Source: Acidimicrobiales bacterium | GTDB lineage: Bacteria > Actinomycetota > Acidimicrobiia > Acidimicrobiales > Acidimicrobilacustridaceae | DNA length: 64,000 nucleotides | Assembly (NCBI GenBank): GCA_018401565.1 | Contig: JAGYKS010000025.1 | Coordinates: 310,001-374,000, forward strand | Direction of reading: 5' to 3' | Translations under genes and position numbers: made by a program | Notes under the pieces: generated by a model | Seen by the model: the letters and a program-made list of their open reading frames with translations, nothing else | What the model was told of the DNA's origin: nothing | Database searches by the model: none | Shown here: positions 18,468-28,333 of the stretch, in pieces | How positions within the stretch are numbered: position 1 is the stretch's first letter | Layout of the letters: the number at the start of each line of letters is the position of its first letter

Positions 18468-19192
18468 TCACGGGTCCCGGGAGATGGCGCCCTGAGTCGG
18501 TGGATCCACGGCGTGCTGCCGCACCCACGCATGCATGGCGATACCGGCGGCAACACCGGCGTTGATCGAGCGTGTGGATCCGAACTGGGCGATGGACAGC
18601 ACCTGGGTACAGGCAGCCTGGGCGGGAGCGCTCAACCCCGGGCCCTCCTGGCCGAACACCAGCACGCAGGCCGCCGGCAGCACGGCGGTCTCCATCGCAA
18701 CCGACCCGGGAGGTTGTCGATGCCCACCATCGGCAGCCCGGCTTGTGCCGCCCACTCCAGCAGGGCATCAACGTCGTCGTGGTGGTGCAGGTGCTGGTAG
18801 CGATCGGTGACCATCGCCCCGCGGCGATTCCAGCGGCGACGTCCGACGATGTGGACAGCAGCGGCGTTGAAGGCGTTGGCGGTGCGCACCACGGTGCCGA
18901 TGTTGCGGTCGTGAACCCAGTTTTCGATGGCGACGTGAAACGGATGCCGCGAGAGGTCCAGGTCGGCCACGATGGCGTCGTTGGACCAGTACCGGTAGCG
19001 GTCCACCACGTTGCGCCGGTCGCCGGCTGCGAGCAGATCCGGGTCAAGGCGGTGATCAGCCGGCCACGGGCCCTCCCACGGGCCGACGCCCACGGTTTCG
19101 TCACCCACGAGTTCGTCCCCCACGAGTTCGTCACCAACGGTTTCGTCACCCACGAGTTCGTGATCGGTCACTGGCTCGTCAGGATTGGGCAC
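18468..19192 (-). CDS. TrmH/SpoU-family RNA methyltransferase (one frameshift)
   Basis: This SPOUT 2'-O-ribose methyltransferase of about 241 residues has the three family motifs: motif 1 ENWVHDRNIGTVVRTANAF, motif 2 CVLVFGQEGPGLS, motif 3 SIAQFGSTRSINAGVAAGI. The frame changes near 18705-18715, between DNLPG and SVAMETAVLP. The start is uncertain; GTG at 19192 includes an acidic tail of VGDE(L/T) units encoded by a 15-bp tandem repeat (19091-19165), and the conserved domain begins only at about residue 60. An inner start may be used. The target RNA is not identifiable. It is divergent from the DUF3039 gene. Confidence 0.8.
19091..19165. repeat. Coding tandem repeat, 15 bp x 5
   Basis: Five consecutive 15-bp units of the form CACGAGTTCGTCACC (19091-19105, 19106-19120, 19121-19135, 19136-19150, 19151-19165) differ by few bases. 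Read on the minus strand they encode repeated VGDEL/VGDET units at the N-terminus of the TrmH-type protein. Confidence 0.9.
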
Positions 19193-19246
19193 AAAACAAC
19201 GGTACCGGGCGACCGCAGCGTCATCGGCGCCGCCTACGATGGGGTG

Positions 19247-19504
19247 GTGAGCGATACACAGGTGCAGGAACGGATTGAGGAACGGACTGATGTCCGTCTT
19301 GACGACGGCGACAGTGGGCAGTTGGCCCACATCATCCGCAAGGCCGACCAGATGCGGGCCTACGTGGGCGGTGAAGCCGTCACGGCGTTGTGCGGCAAGC
19401 GGTGGGTTCCCACCCGTGACCCCGAGAAGTACCCCGTCTGCCCCGAATGCCGCGTCATGTTTGATGCCATCACCGGCGGTGCCGGTGGTGGTGATCGCAG
19501 CTGA
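19247..19504 (+). CDS. DUF3039 protein with a C4-type zinc-ribbon look
   Basis: This 85-residue protein matches the actinobacterial DUF3039 family: a helical first part (LAHIIRKADQMRAYVGG) then ALCGKRWVPTRDPEKYPVCPEC. The conserved cysteines (LCG and CPEC) suggest zinc binding. The function of the family is unknown. GTG at 19247 is chosen; another GTG lies three bases before it. It is 29 bp ahead of lysS on the same strand and may be co-transcribed. Confidence 0.75.
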   Translation: MSDTQVQERIEERTDVRLDDGDSGQLAHIIRKADQMRAYVGGEAVTALCGKRWVPTRDPEKYPVCPECRVMFDAITGGAGGGDRS

Positions 19505-19533
19505 CACCGGCCCAACCGGTAGGGTCGGGAATC

Positions 19534-21132
19534 GTGTCCGATCAGCCCGCCGACCCCTCACAGGCAAACCCGTCGCAGGCCGACCCCGCGCCGGCCCAAG
19601 GCGAAGCGCCCACCGACCACGGCGCGGTGCCGTTCAGCCCTCCGGGTCGTTACGTCACCACTGGCATGCTGGCCGACGTGCAGGCGCTGGTGGCCGCTGA
19701 CGGGCGTCCCCACGAAGAGGTCGCCGCCGATGGTGCGCCGGAGGCCACCGACCGGGTCGCCGGACGGGTGATGTTGTGGCGCCATATGGGCAAGCGCCTG
19801 TTTGGCACCCTGCAAGACGGCACCGGCCGCATGCAGGTGTCGCTGTTTCGTGACGAGATGGACCCCGACACCTACCGCGCCCTGGCCAAGGGCGTGCGCA
19901 TGGGTGACTTCGTTGGGGTGGAGGGCTACCGCTACATCACCGGCAAGGGCGAGCCCACGCTGGGTGCCCGTGAGGTGACCGTGCTGCAACGGGCCCTGGA
20001 GCCCATGCCCGACAAGTGGGCCGGGGTGCATGACGCCGACCTCCGCTACCGCAAGCGTTACCTGGACCTGCTGGTGAATCCCGAGTCCCGCCAGCGATTC
20101 CAGGTGCGCAGCGCCATGATCTCGTTCATCCGGCGATGGCTGGATGACCAGGGATTCATGGAGGTGGAAACGCCCATGCTTACTGCCGCTGCCTCGGGTG
20201 CGGCCGCCCGGCCATTTTCCACCCACCACAACGCCCTGGACCGGGACTTCTTTTTGCGTATCTCACCGGAGACCTACCTCAAGCGGGTGGTGGCCGGTGG
20301 GTTTGACCGGGTGTACGAGATCGGTCGCAACTTCCGCAACGAGGGCATCGACGCCTCCCACCTGCAGGAATTCACCATGCTGGAGTGGTACGCGGCGTAC
20401 TGGGATTACACCGACAACATGGAGGCCATCCGCACCCTGCTCACCGCCACGCTCGAGGCCACCACCGGGTCCACCACCGTGGACCACGACGGTGTGGCCC
20501 TCGAGTTCGGTGTCCAGTGGCCGGTGTACGACTACCGCACCCTGGTGCGCGACGCCACCGGTATCGACCTGGCCGTGGTGCGTGACGTGGACACCCTCAA
20601 AGCCGAGATCACCAGCCGGGGCATCGCCGACGACCTGGGCGACACCGTGTCGTATGCGGCTTTGGTGGACCTGCTGTACAAGCGCACGGTTCGTCCCGGC
20701 CTGGTGCAGCCGTGCTTTTTGATTCACCATCCCGCCGAACTGGTGCCGTTGGCCCGTCGCAACGACGACGACCCCAGCGTGCTCGACATGTTCCAGGTGG
20801 TGGTGGCCGGCTGGGAGATCGTGAAGGCCTACTCCGAGCTGGTGGACCCGATCGAACAGGAACAGCGCCTGCTCGAACAGGTGGAGCTTCGGGCTGCCGG
20901 CGACGACGAGACCATGATGATGGAGGACGACTTCATCGAGGCCATGCGTCACGGCATGCCACCCATGTCGGGTCTGGGTCTGGGCATCGACCGGCTGGTG
21001 GCGCTGGCCACCGGGGCACCGACACTGCGTGACGTGGTGCTGTTCCCGCTGCTGCGCGAGGCCCCCGGCGACAGTGCTCAGGCTCCCGGCGACGCCACCC
21101 CGGCCGTCGGCGACGCCGACGATGCCAACTAA
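19534..21132 (+). CDS. lysS: Lysyl-tRNA synthetase, class II
   Basis: This enzyme charges tRNA-Lys. The 532-residue protein has an anticodon-binding OB fold (GRVMLWRHMGKRLFGTLQDG, residues about 76-160). The class II catalytic domain includes RYLDLLVNP, motif 2 GRNFRNEGIDASHLQEFTMLEWY and motif 3 GLGLGIDRLVAL. In motif 2 the usual HNPEFT is HLQEFT. An N-terminal tail of about 40 residues rich in Pro/Ala/Gln and a C-terminal tail with APGD repeats extend it beyond the usual 500 residues. The GTG start at 19534 follows the DUF3039 gene closely. Confidence 0.93.
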   Translation: MSDQPADPSQANPSQADPAPAQGEAPTDHGAVPFSPPGRYVTTGMLADVQALVAADGRPHEEVAADGAPEATDRVAGRVMLWRHMGKRLFGTLQDGTGRMQVSLFRDEMDPDTYRALAKGVRMGDFVGVEGYRYITGKGEPTLGAREVTVLQRALEPMPDKWAGVHDADLRYRKRYLDLLVNPESRQRFQVRSAMISFIRRWLDDQGFMEVETPMLTAAASGAAARPFSTHHNALDRDFFLRISPETYLKRVVAGGFDRVYEIGRNFRNEGIDASHLQEFTMLEWYAAYWDYTDNMEAIRTLLTATLEATTGSTTVDHDGVALEFGVQWPVYDYRTLVRDATGIDLAVVRDVDTLKAEITSRGIADDLGDTVSYAALVDLLYKRTVRPGLVQPCFLIHHPAELVPLARRNDDDPSVLDMFQVVVAGWEIVKAYSELVDPIEQEQRLLEQVELRAAGDDETMMMEDDFIEAMRHGMPPMSGLGLGIDRLVALATGAPTLRDVVLFPLLREAPGDSAQAPGDATPAVGDADDAN

Positions 21133-21187
21133 CGCCAAGACCTAGACCTGACCCGACCCGACCCGCCTTGATCCGGTCTGCCTCGGG

Positions 21188-22378
21188 CTAGCCGCCTGAG
21201 ACGAAGGCGTCGGCACCCTTGGGGGGTGCGGGGTCGTCGGGGTTGTCCAGCCATCGTTCCGGTAGCGCAACCGGGCGCGGACCGTTGGTGTGGCCGCGTG
21301 GGGCGTTGCGCACGTCGTCGGCAACGGTGATCGAGCCGTCGTTGGTGTCGAGCAGTTTGTGCAGCTCGGCCACCACCTCGTCGCGGGTGGTGACGGCCAT
21401 GAGGCGCTGACGTGCGGTGCGGCCCACCGGGAATCCCTGCAGGTACCAGGCGATGTGCTTGCGGAAGTCGCGCACGGCGGTGAGTTCGATGCCGGGACGT
21501 CCTCCGCTGGGGACATGGACGCACAGCAAGTCGAGATGCTCGACCATCACGTCCACCACTTCGGTGAGCGTGGGCGCAGCGGGGGCGGGCTGGCCGGCAA
21601 AGGCGGCGGCCAGCTCGGCGAACAGCCACGGGCGACCCAGACAACCCCGGCCCACCACCACGCCGTCGCAGCCGGTGCGCTCCACCATGGCCACGGCGTC
21701 GGCGCCGGTCCAGATGTCGCCATTGCCGAGCACCGGCAGGGTGGGAGCCACCGCAGCAACCGCCTGTTTGAGTTCGGCGATGGCGTCCCAGCGGGCCAAC
21801 CCCGAGTACAGCTGCTCGGCGGTGCGGGCGTGCAGGGCAACCGATGCCACCCCAGCGTTGGCGGCGATGAGCGCGGATCGGACATCGGTGCGCAGCTCGT
21901 CGTTGATCCCCATGCGCATCTTGATGGTCACCGGCACGTCACCGGCGGCCGTGACGGCGGCGTCCAGGATGCGGGCGAACAGCACATGATGAACCGGCAG
22001 CGCCGAGCCACCGCCCTTGCGGGTGACCTTGGCCGCCGGACAGCCGAAGTTGAGGTCCACATGGTCGACGCCCACCTCGTCGACCAGAATCCGCACGGCG
22101 GCGGACATGACGGCTGGGTCCACGCCGTACAGCTGCACGCTGTGGGTTGTTGCGCCGGGGGCACGGGCCACCATGGCCAGCGTGGTGCGGTGACGTTCCA
22201 CCAGCGCCCGGGCGGTGATCATTTCGCTCACCCCCAATAGGGCCCCGAACCGTGCGCACAGGATGCGAAACGCCGGGTTGGTCACCCCGGCCATGGGGGC
22301 CAGCACCACGGGGGGATCCACGGTGATGGGGCCGATGGTCAGCGCCGGCAGCGTGGTGGTGGTGGGAAGTGTGGTCAT
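21188..22378 (-). CDS. dusB: tRNA-dihydrouridine synthase, DusB type
   Basis: This flavoenzyme reduces uridines in tRNA. The 396-residue product has the TIM-barrel opening PVVLAPMAGVTNPAFR, VDLNFGCPAAKVTRKGGGSAL with the catalytic Cys, KMRMGIND, and LHARTAEQLYSG. The phosphate-binding part is LGNGDI and CDGVVVGRG(CLGRPW), followed by the C-terminal helical domain with RKHIAWYLQGFP. This matches actinobacterial dihydrouridine synthases. The ATG at 22378 overlaps the maf stop by four bases, so it is coupled to the upstream gene. It is convergent with lysS. Confidence 0.9.
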   Translation of the reverse strand: MTTLPTTTTLPALTIGPITVDPPVVLAPMAGVTNPAFRILCARFGALLGVSEMITARALVERHRTTLAMVARAPGATTHSVQLYGVDPAVMSAAVRILVDEVGVDHVDLNFGCPAAKVTRKGGGSALPVHHVLFARILDAAVTAAGDVPVTIKMRMGINDELRTDVRSALIAANAGVASVALHARTAEQLYSGLARWDAIAELKQAVAAVAPTLPVLGNGDIWTGADAVAMVERTGCDGVVVGRGCLGRPWLFAELAAAFAGQPAPAAPTLTEVVDVMVEHLDLLCVHVPSGGRPGIELTAVRDFRKHIAWYLQGFPVGRTARQRLMAVTTRDEVVAELHKLLDTNDGSITVADDVRNAPRGHTNGPRPVALPERWLDNPDDPAPPKGADAFVSGG

Positions 22379-23037
22379 GGGTCGGTGTTGGTGGGCAGTG
22401 CCCACAGGTCGGTGATGGCCACGCCATGGACGGCCAGCAGGCGTCGGACCGCCGGCACCGACACGCCGATCACGTTACCGGGGTCGCCTTCGATGCCATC
22501 GAGGAACGCGGCGCCGTAACCGTCGAGGGTGAACGCTCCGGCCACAGCCAGCGGCTCGCCGGTGGCCAGATAGGCCTCGAGCTCGGTGGTGGTGGGATCA
22601 CCGAACCGCACAACGGTGGACACCGACTCGGTGGCGCTATCGCCGGTGGCGGTGTCGATGATGCAGTGCCCGGTGTGCAGGATGCCGGTGGCGTGACGCA
22701 TGGCTTCCCAGCGCTGCCACACCTCGGCGGCGTCGGCAGGCTTGCCGAACTGCTGGCCGTCGAGGTCGAGCATCGAGTCGCACCCCAGCACCAGGGTGCG
22801 GGCAGCAGTGGTGGCCCCGGCGGTGACACCCGAAGCGAGAGCGCTGACCACGGCTTGGGCCTTGCGTTGTGCCAGCACCACCACCGCCTCGCTGGTGGGC
22901 AGGTGGTCGACGTCGTCTTCGTCCACGCCACTCACGATCACCTCAGGCCGCAGACCGGCCTCGGTGAGTACCCGCAGGCGGGCCGGCGATGCCGACGCCA
23001 GGACCAGGCGGAGTGGGGTGTTTAGGGGGCTGACCAT
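22375..23037 (-). CDS. maf: Maf-family nucleoside triphosphate pyrophosphatase
   Basis: This 220-residue member of the Maf/HAM1-like fold hydrolyses non-canonical or excess nucleoside triphosphates. It has the opening LVLASASPARLRVL with the SxSPxR motif, PEVIVSGVDED, VLGCDSMLDLDGQQFGKP and the later GDPGNVIGVSVPAVRRLL. All Maf landmarks are present at normal spacing. It is upstream of, and overlaps, dusB. Confidence 0.92.
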   Translation of the reverse strand: MVSPLNTPLRLVLASASPARLRVLTEAGLRPEVIVSGVDEDDVDHLPTSEAVVVLAQRKAQAVVSALASGVTAGATTAARTLVLGCDSMLDLDGQQFGKPADAAEVWQRWEAMRHATGILHTGHCIIDTATGDSATESVSTVVRFGDPTTTELEAYLATGEPLAVAGAFTLDGYGAAFLDGIEGDPGNVIGVSVPAVRRLLAVHGVAITDLWALPTNTDP

Positions 23038-23108
23038 GGCGCCATCGTGTCAGATACCGGTGACCGGTCGATGCGGCCGGTGATGATCGTGGTGGACCGG
23101 GTCAACCC

Positions 23109-25783
23109 CTACTCGCCGGCTGGGGCAGATTCCTTGGTCACATTGTGCAGCCGAACCACGGTTGCGTTCCCAACTGCGGCGTAGCGCTTGGGCGTGCAGG
23201 TGAGGATGATGACCTGGGCCTGACGCCCAGTGGCGTTGATGGCCGCACCCATGCGCTCGACGCGCTCGGGGTCGGTCCATCCAAGCGCATCGTCAAGGAT
23301 GACGGGAGCCCCTTCGTTGTCGTCCACTCCAACCAGAGAGGCGCAGGCCAGACGGGCGAGAAGGCCCAACTGCTCTTGGGCACCGACACTCAGCTGGTCG
23401 AAGGGGATGGTCTTGTTGTCTAGATGGCGGGAGGTGATCCGAAGGTCGTCGTCGAGTTCGATGCCGACGTCCTCACCGAACACGAGCCTTCCCAGTCGTT
23501 CCACTTCCTGGCGCAGTGGGGCGGCGTAGCGCTCCCTGGCCAGGGCCCGGTGGCGCTCAAAAGTGAGGTGGAGCAGCATTGCGGCCTCGGCTTTGGCCTC
23601 GAGGCGGGAGTGCTCATTGGCGAGTTGCTCAACCAGTCGGGCTGCCTCGTCAATGGCGCCGGCGATCCCCCTCCTCGCCACGCAGTCGCAACGAGATGCT
23701 GAGCTGCGTGTGGGCGCTGTCGGCGTCTCGCAGTTCTCCCTTGGTGCGCTCCAGGGCATCACGAGCGTTGTTGAACAGTTCCTCGGTGCTCTCGGCGTTT
23801 AGTTCGCCGAGTCGGGCATTGGCGGCATCAACTACCTCTTGTGCCTTTGCAGCGTGGTCTTTGATGGTCTGCAGGTTCGCACTGAGTTTCTCATCAGGGC
23901 ATTCCGTGCGGGCCTCGTCGAGGGCCGCCCGCAGCTTTGTCAACCTCCCGCTCGGCCTGCTGAAGGTCGGCTGTCCTTCCGACTCTGCTTGATTCCAGCT
24001 GCAGACTTCAGCAAACGCAGATCCTCGAGTGCTGAGGTGGCGGCCTCGAGGGCTTCTTCCGCCTGAGTCACTGCATCGGCGGCACCGGCGAGACTTTCCT
24101 CGGCGGCATCCAGATCGGCAGGAAGTGGTCGGTCCACAGGTCGTGCATCTTGGGCGAGCCCTGGTGCTGTCGCCCAGCCGTTCGACCTTTGCAGCCAGCG
24201 ACTCCCGGGTCAGGTCACGCAGCAATCCTTTGATTTCAACCGAACGTTCCTGGGCGGCGCTGATTGCGGCCTGTCGATCCGTTTCGGCGGTGCGGGCGGC
24301 GGCGACATCATCGACCCCAGCCTGTTCGAGCAAACGCCGGAGTTTCTCGCTTGCCGCCACTTTGTGGTGTTGGGTGTCCCCGGCCCCAGCGCCGGGATGG
24401 AGGTTGATGCGGAGCTGGCCAGGGATGGTGAGTTCGACCGGGTCACCAGTCACGAACTCGGTGACTGAGCCGGCCTCAAGCGTTCCGTCAAGGTGGGTGC
24501 CTGTCACCTCAATGTTGCTGAGGGCCTCAATGGACAGCGCAACCGCGTACTCGGCCGCCGAGGCGTTGGCGATGAGAAACTGCTCGTAGGCGTGCTCGAT
24601 CTCAGCTCAGGAGGTCGGCGTCGATCGTCGCCTGGTCAATGCCCCGTTCGGCCTCGATCAATCGCTGCTGGGCATCATCCAGCTTGGTGAGACGCTCCTC
24701 GAGAAGCTCGAGGTCGATGAGATCCCTGGTCAGGTCGCGGTCGTCAGCCGCTGCCTTGTGAACATTCCGGGCGGCGGCGAGGGCTGCCACTGCGCCATCT
24801 CGAGCCGTGGTCAGTTCGATTTCCCGTGTGGCCAGTTCCGTCAGCGCAGTGTCCGAGGCGGTGCCAGCGGATTGAGCGCCAGCTAGATGCAGTTGGCGTT
24901 CGGCAAGACCGTCGACGAGCTGCTGCCGCTGGTTCACCCGCTCCTGGGCCAGAAGCAGCTCTCCTTGCTTCACCCTGAGCTCGGCCTCGCCCTCGCGCAA
25001 CGACTTGCGGATTTCCGAGATTCTCGCCATATCGTTCTGTAGTTCGTCGACACCTGCGGTCTGGAGCGTTTGCCGTTCCTCCAGTTCGGCGATGAGCACC
25101 GCGAGCCTGCGAAGCTTCTCAATATCGTTTTCGAGCTGGTGGGACTGTTCGGTGAGCCCGGTCAGTCCGGTTTGGGCATGCTCCAGGTTCTCGGCAAGTT
25201 TTCGACGGTCGGTGCTCGAGTTGCCCGTGGCTGTCCAGTATTTGGAACGCTCTGCGGTGATGGCGTCCCACAGGCTGTCTTCGCGTTCGCCGGCCACGTC
25301 CTTGCCGACGGCAGCGTCCAGGGCGCCCGACAGCGTCCTGTTGGCAAGGCCCGCCTGCGCCAGTTCGGTCCCTTGGGCCAGACGAAGGGCAGCAAACAGG
25401 TCCTGATCGAGATGCTGGTCCAGGATGTCCCGGAAGCGGTTGTGGGCCTCAAGCCCAGTCAACTGCTGATCGGGCGACCCGTGGATCACGAGGTTGGTCT
25501 CGTGCGACTTGATCCACCGTTTGCGGATGGTCAGGCGCGTCCCGCCAACGGTCAATTCGGCCTCGGCCTCTGGCCCGACGTCGAGACCAACGGGTTGGGC
25601 AGCAACGACCCGACGGTTTTTCGAGTCGGACTTGTACTCGAACAGGAAGTCCAGGGCTTCGAGGAGGCTTGATTTTCCTGCTTCGTTGTCTCCCTCGACG
25701 ATCGTCACACCCGTCTCGTCGAAGACGACCTCCGATGCTGTGACGCCCTTGAAGTTGGCAATGCGAATGCGGTTGATCCTCAT
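23109..25783 (-). CDS. SbcC/YhaN-like AAA ATPase with coiled coil (about four frameshifts)
   Basis: This SMC/Rad50-type ATPase has about 890 residues. The N-terminus MRINRIRIANFKGV leads to Walker A GDNEAGKSSLLEAL. A long helical middle follows. The C-terminal half-site has the signature LSVGAQEQLGLLARLA and Walker B APVILDDALGWTDPERV. Frames break near 24603, 24165, 23950 and 23680, each with plausible helical sequence resuming in another frame. After correction I see no CxxC zinc hook at the apex, which fits YhaN-like proteins better than classical SbcC. Its ATG overlaps the stop of the nuclease gene, so the two form an Mre11-Rad50-like pair for DNA end processing. Confidence 0.75.
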
Positions 25784-26926
25784 GCCACACCCCGCTGTAG
25801 GCGGTAGAGGAGGCCCAGGGCGTCGCGCGCCGTGGTCGCCTCGGCGTCCTCGCTTCCAGTCTCGCCACCGGTGAGCGCCAGTAACTCCGTCGAGGCGCAT
25901 CGCTGCCGAATCGCGCAGGCCCATGTCGGCCAGATCCCGGTCGTCGGGAAGCATGATCAGGTCGCTGCGTGAGTCCGAGAGCTTCAGCCCGGCCAGCAGG
26001 TCACGGTGGTGGTCCAGGGTGATCTCAAGCCCGCTGTGGGCGGCCAGAGACAGCTGGCCGACCAGGCCCAGCTTCACCACCGTGGTGGGCTTGTCGACGA
26101 TGTCGTCGAGAAAGGAGGCAACCGCAGCGCAGTCGTCGGGGCCAGACAACTCGAAATCGGACGACAGGAAACGCCATGTGGCGGTCTTCAGCGGGGTGAC
26201 CTCGATGTCATCACCCGCAAGATCAACCAACAGGACATTGCCCGGCTCGACCTCGCGAAAGTCTGTGGGTTCAGGCGCTCCCGAGTACCGGACCCGTCCT
26301 GAACTTCCGACATCGGTGGTGGAGTGCCGATCCCCGAGTGCCACGTAGTGGAATCGGCCAGCAGTGAGACCGGCGTCGAGCAAGGCCACGGAGATGAGTG
26401 CGGGGTTGTTGGGGTCGGGCGACAGTGTGTCGACCGCCCCATGACCAACGACCACCCGCGGCCTGCTACTCGCGTCGAGGCCGTCGGTTGCCCGGGCGAT
26501 CAGGTCCTCGTCGGGTCGTTTGGAAATCCATGGGGCGCCAATGATGTCGACGCCGTGGCCAGAGTCGACAGGTGTGCTGTCGCCCAGCACGATGACATTT
26601 GCCGGGCACTTGTCGGTGAACGTCGGGGATGTAAACACCGACCCGGGATCAAGGGGGTCGTGGTTGCCGGGAAGCAGGTAAAAGACGAGATTCGGAAACT
26701 CGCCCATTGCGTCCAGCGCCCGGACCACCACCTGGCGCTCAACCTGGTTGGTCTCAAACACGTCGCCCCCGACGACGACAAACTGGGCCTCATGCTGTCG
26801 GGCGAGTTGGCCGATGGTCCGAATGGCATCAATGCGCGCACCGGTGAATCGGGCTTGTGCCTCGGCGCTGAGAAATCGCCTCGTCATGCCCAGTTGCCAA
26901 TCAGCGGAATGGATGAAGCGGGTCAC
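25780..26926 (-). CDS. SbcD/YhaO-like metallophosphoesterase, DNA repair exonuclease (one frameshift)
   Basis: This calcineurin-like phosphoesterase of the Mre11/SbcD/YhaO type has about 382 residues. Motifs are FIHSADWQLGM (first metal ligands), VVVGGDVFE, LLPGNHDPLD, RVVVGHGAV and YVALGDRHS. The frame changes near 25893, where AAMRLD should pass to ELLALTGGETG and run to a TGA at 25780-25782 that overlaps the ATG of the ATPase gene. Without the correction the two genes appear falsely fused. GTG at 26926 gives the family-like start VTRFIHSADW; an ATG at 26956 adds ten residues. It is predicted to be the nuclease subunit working with the ATPase. Confidence 0.82.
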
Positions 26927-26968
26927 AGGCAGGAGTGTACGAAACGGATGTGACATCACCTGTCCGAG

Positions 26969-27358
26969 ATGGGCCAAGCAAAGCAGCCGCCAGGGTCAGG
27001 GCCCATCCACTCCATCAATGCCGTCACCCTGGCCGTGGCCGACATGGCGGCGGCCTGCGGGTTTTACGGGGCACTCGGGTTCGAGGTCACCTTTGGGGGG
27101 CCGCACACCCCGTTCACATCGTTCGCCGCCGGCCAGTCGTTTCTCAACCTCCAGCTCGACGCCGCCCACACCCCCGGCGACCCTGTGTGGGGTCGGATCA
27201 TCTTTTGGGTCGACGACGTGGACGCCATGTACGACCGGGTGGTGGCCGCCGGAGGCGTGCCCCACATGCCGCCGGCCGACGCCCCGTGGGGTGAGCGCTA
27301 CTTCCACGTCACCGACCCCGCCGGCCATGAACTGAGCTTCGCGAGACTCCTGCGCTGA
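26969..27358 (+). CDS. VOC-family (glyoxalase/dioxygenase superfamily) protein
   Basis: This single vicinal-oxygen-chelate unit has 129 residues: HSINAVTLAVADMAAACGFYGALGF, then FWVDDVDAMYDRVVAAGG, WGERYFHVTDPAGHELSFA. His15 and the C-terminal Glu in GHELSF are at normal metal-ligand positions. No specific reaction can be assigned; such proteins include fosfomycin or bleomycin resistance factors and lyases. It is divergent from the nuclease-ATPase pair, with the two starts almost touching. Confidence 0.82.
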   Translation: MGQAKQPPGSGPIHSINAVTLAVADMAAACGFYGALGFEVTFGGPHTPFTSFAAGQSFLNLQLDAAHTPGDPVWGRIIFWVDDVDAMYDRVVAAGGVPHMPPADAPWGERYFHVTDPAGHELSFARLLR

Positions 27359-27422
27359 GCTACCGGGGGATGCTGAGCTCCCCGGGCGAGCAGGTGTCGC
27401 ATATCGGGACCACAATGGGGAG

Positions 27423-28333
27423 GTGACCGACTACCTGAGCCCCTCCGCTGCCGCCCTGTGGAAGCAATGCCCCCGCAAATGGTGGTTCCGTTATGTGGAC
27501 CGGCTTCCCGAGCCGCCCCCGGTGAACCGGCGGTGATGGGTACGTTCGTTCATGCCGTGCTGGAAAAGCTGCTGGATCACGACGCCGCCGACCGAACCCC
27601 CGAGCTGGCCCGTGCGCTGGCCCGCAGCCAGTTTGACGTGACCGAGGACCAAGGCGACTACCGGGCCCTGCAGCTCGACGAGGCCGGCGCACGGCGTTTC
27701 CGCCAGCGGGCGTGGACCATGATCACCACGTACTTTGCCGAGTTCTCGCCGGCCACGGTGGTGCCGGTGGCCCAGGAGATGCGCCTGAACGTGGAGGTTG
27801 CTGGCGTGCCGTTCAGGGGCTTCATCGACCTCGTGGAACGTGACGGCGACGGGACAGACAACGCCGTGGTGGTCACCGATTACAAAACCGGCAAGCCCCC
27901 CGAGACCGGCACCCGATGGTCTGACGAGCAAAACAGCGAAAAGCTGCTGCAGGTGATGTGGTACGCCGCTGCCCTCATGGAGATGGGCGAGCACGACCCG
28001 AAGCTGGCCCGATTGCTGTACTTCACCGCCGTGGACACACCCGACGGTGGGTTTGCCGGGCGCACCGGGGTGCTGTCGGCTGGCGTGGATCAGGGGTCGT
28101 TGGATGCCGCCCGGGCCGAACTGGCCCTGCGCTGGCATCAGATCGGTGAGGCCCGTGCGGCGGGCGTGGCCGACGCTGTGACCGGCCCGCTGTGTGGTTG
28201 GTGTGCCTTCGTGGATCACTGCGAGGAGGGCGAGGCCCACTGTCGGGCCATGCGGGTCGAGATCAACCCCCGCACCGGCGCCCCGCGCCTGCGTGACGAT
28301 GCCCCGGCCGTGGCGCTGTTGGGACTCACATGA
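27423..28333 (+). CDS. PD-(D/E)XK nuclease, RecB-family exonuclease-like (one frameshift)
   Basis: This Cas4/RecB-type single-domain nuclease has about 303 residues. The start VTDYLSPSAAALWKQCPRKWWFRYVDRLPEPPP contains the first Cys and a typical N-terminal segment. GTFVHAVLEKLL has the motif His. The catalytic core is GFIDLVERDG...VVVTDYKTGKPP (D, then DxK), followed by QVMWYAAALM. The end has the other cysteines (LCGWCAFVDHCEEG) of a 4Fe-4S-type cluster. The frame breaks at about 27515-27525 in a run of five C; one missing C restores PPPGEPAVMGTF. The stop overlaps the ATG of the SDR gene. It is probably a DNA repair nuclease. Confidence 0.82.

Noticed and set aside
19091-19165. CRISPR-like array
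   Set aside because: The units are contiguous 15-mers with no spacers and are in frame within a coding region. The other tandem repeats in the window fail in the same way.
24602-26977. Single 791-residue nuclease-ATPase fusion
   Set aside because: It arises only because a frame break near 25893 hides the nuclease stop. The corrected frame ends at a TGA overlapping the ATPase ATG, the normal two-gene layout.
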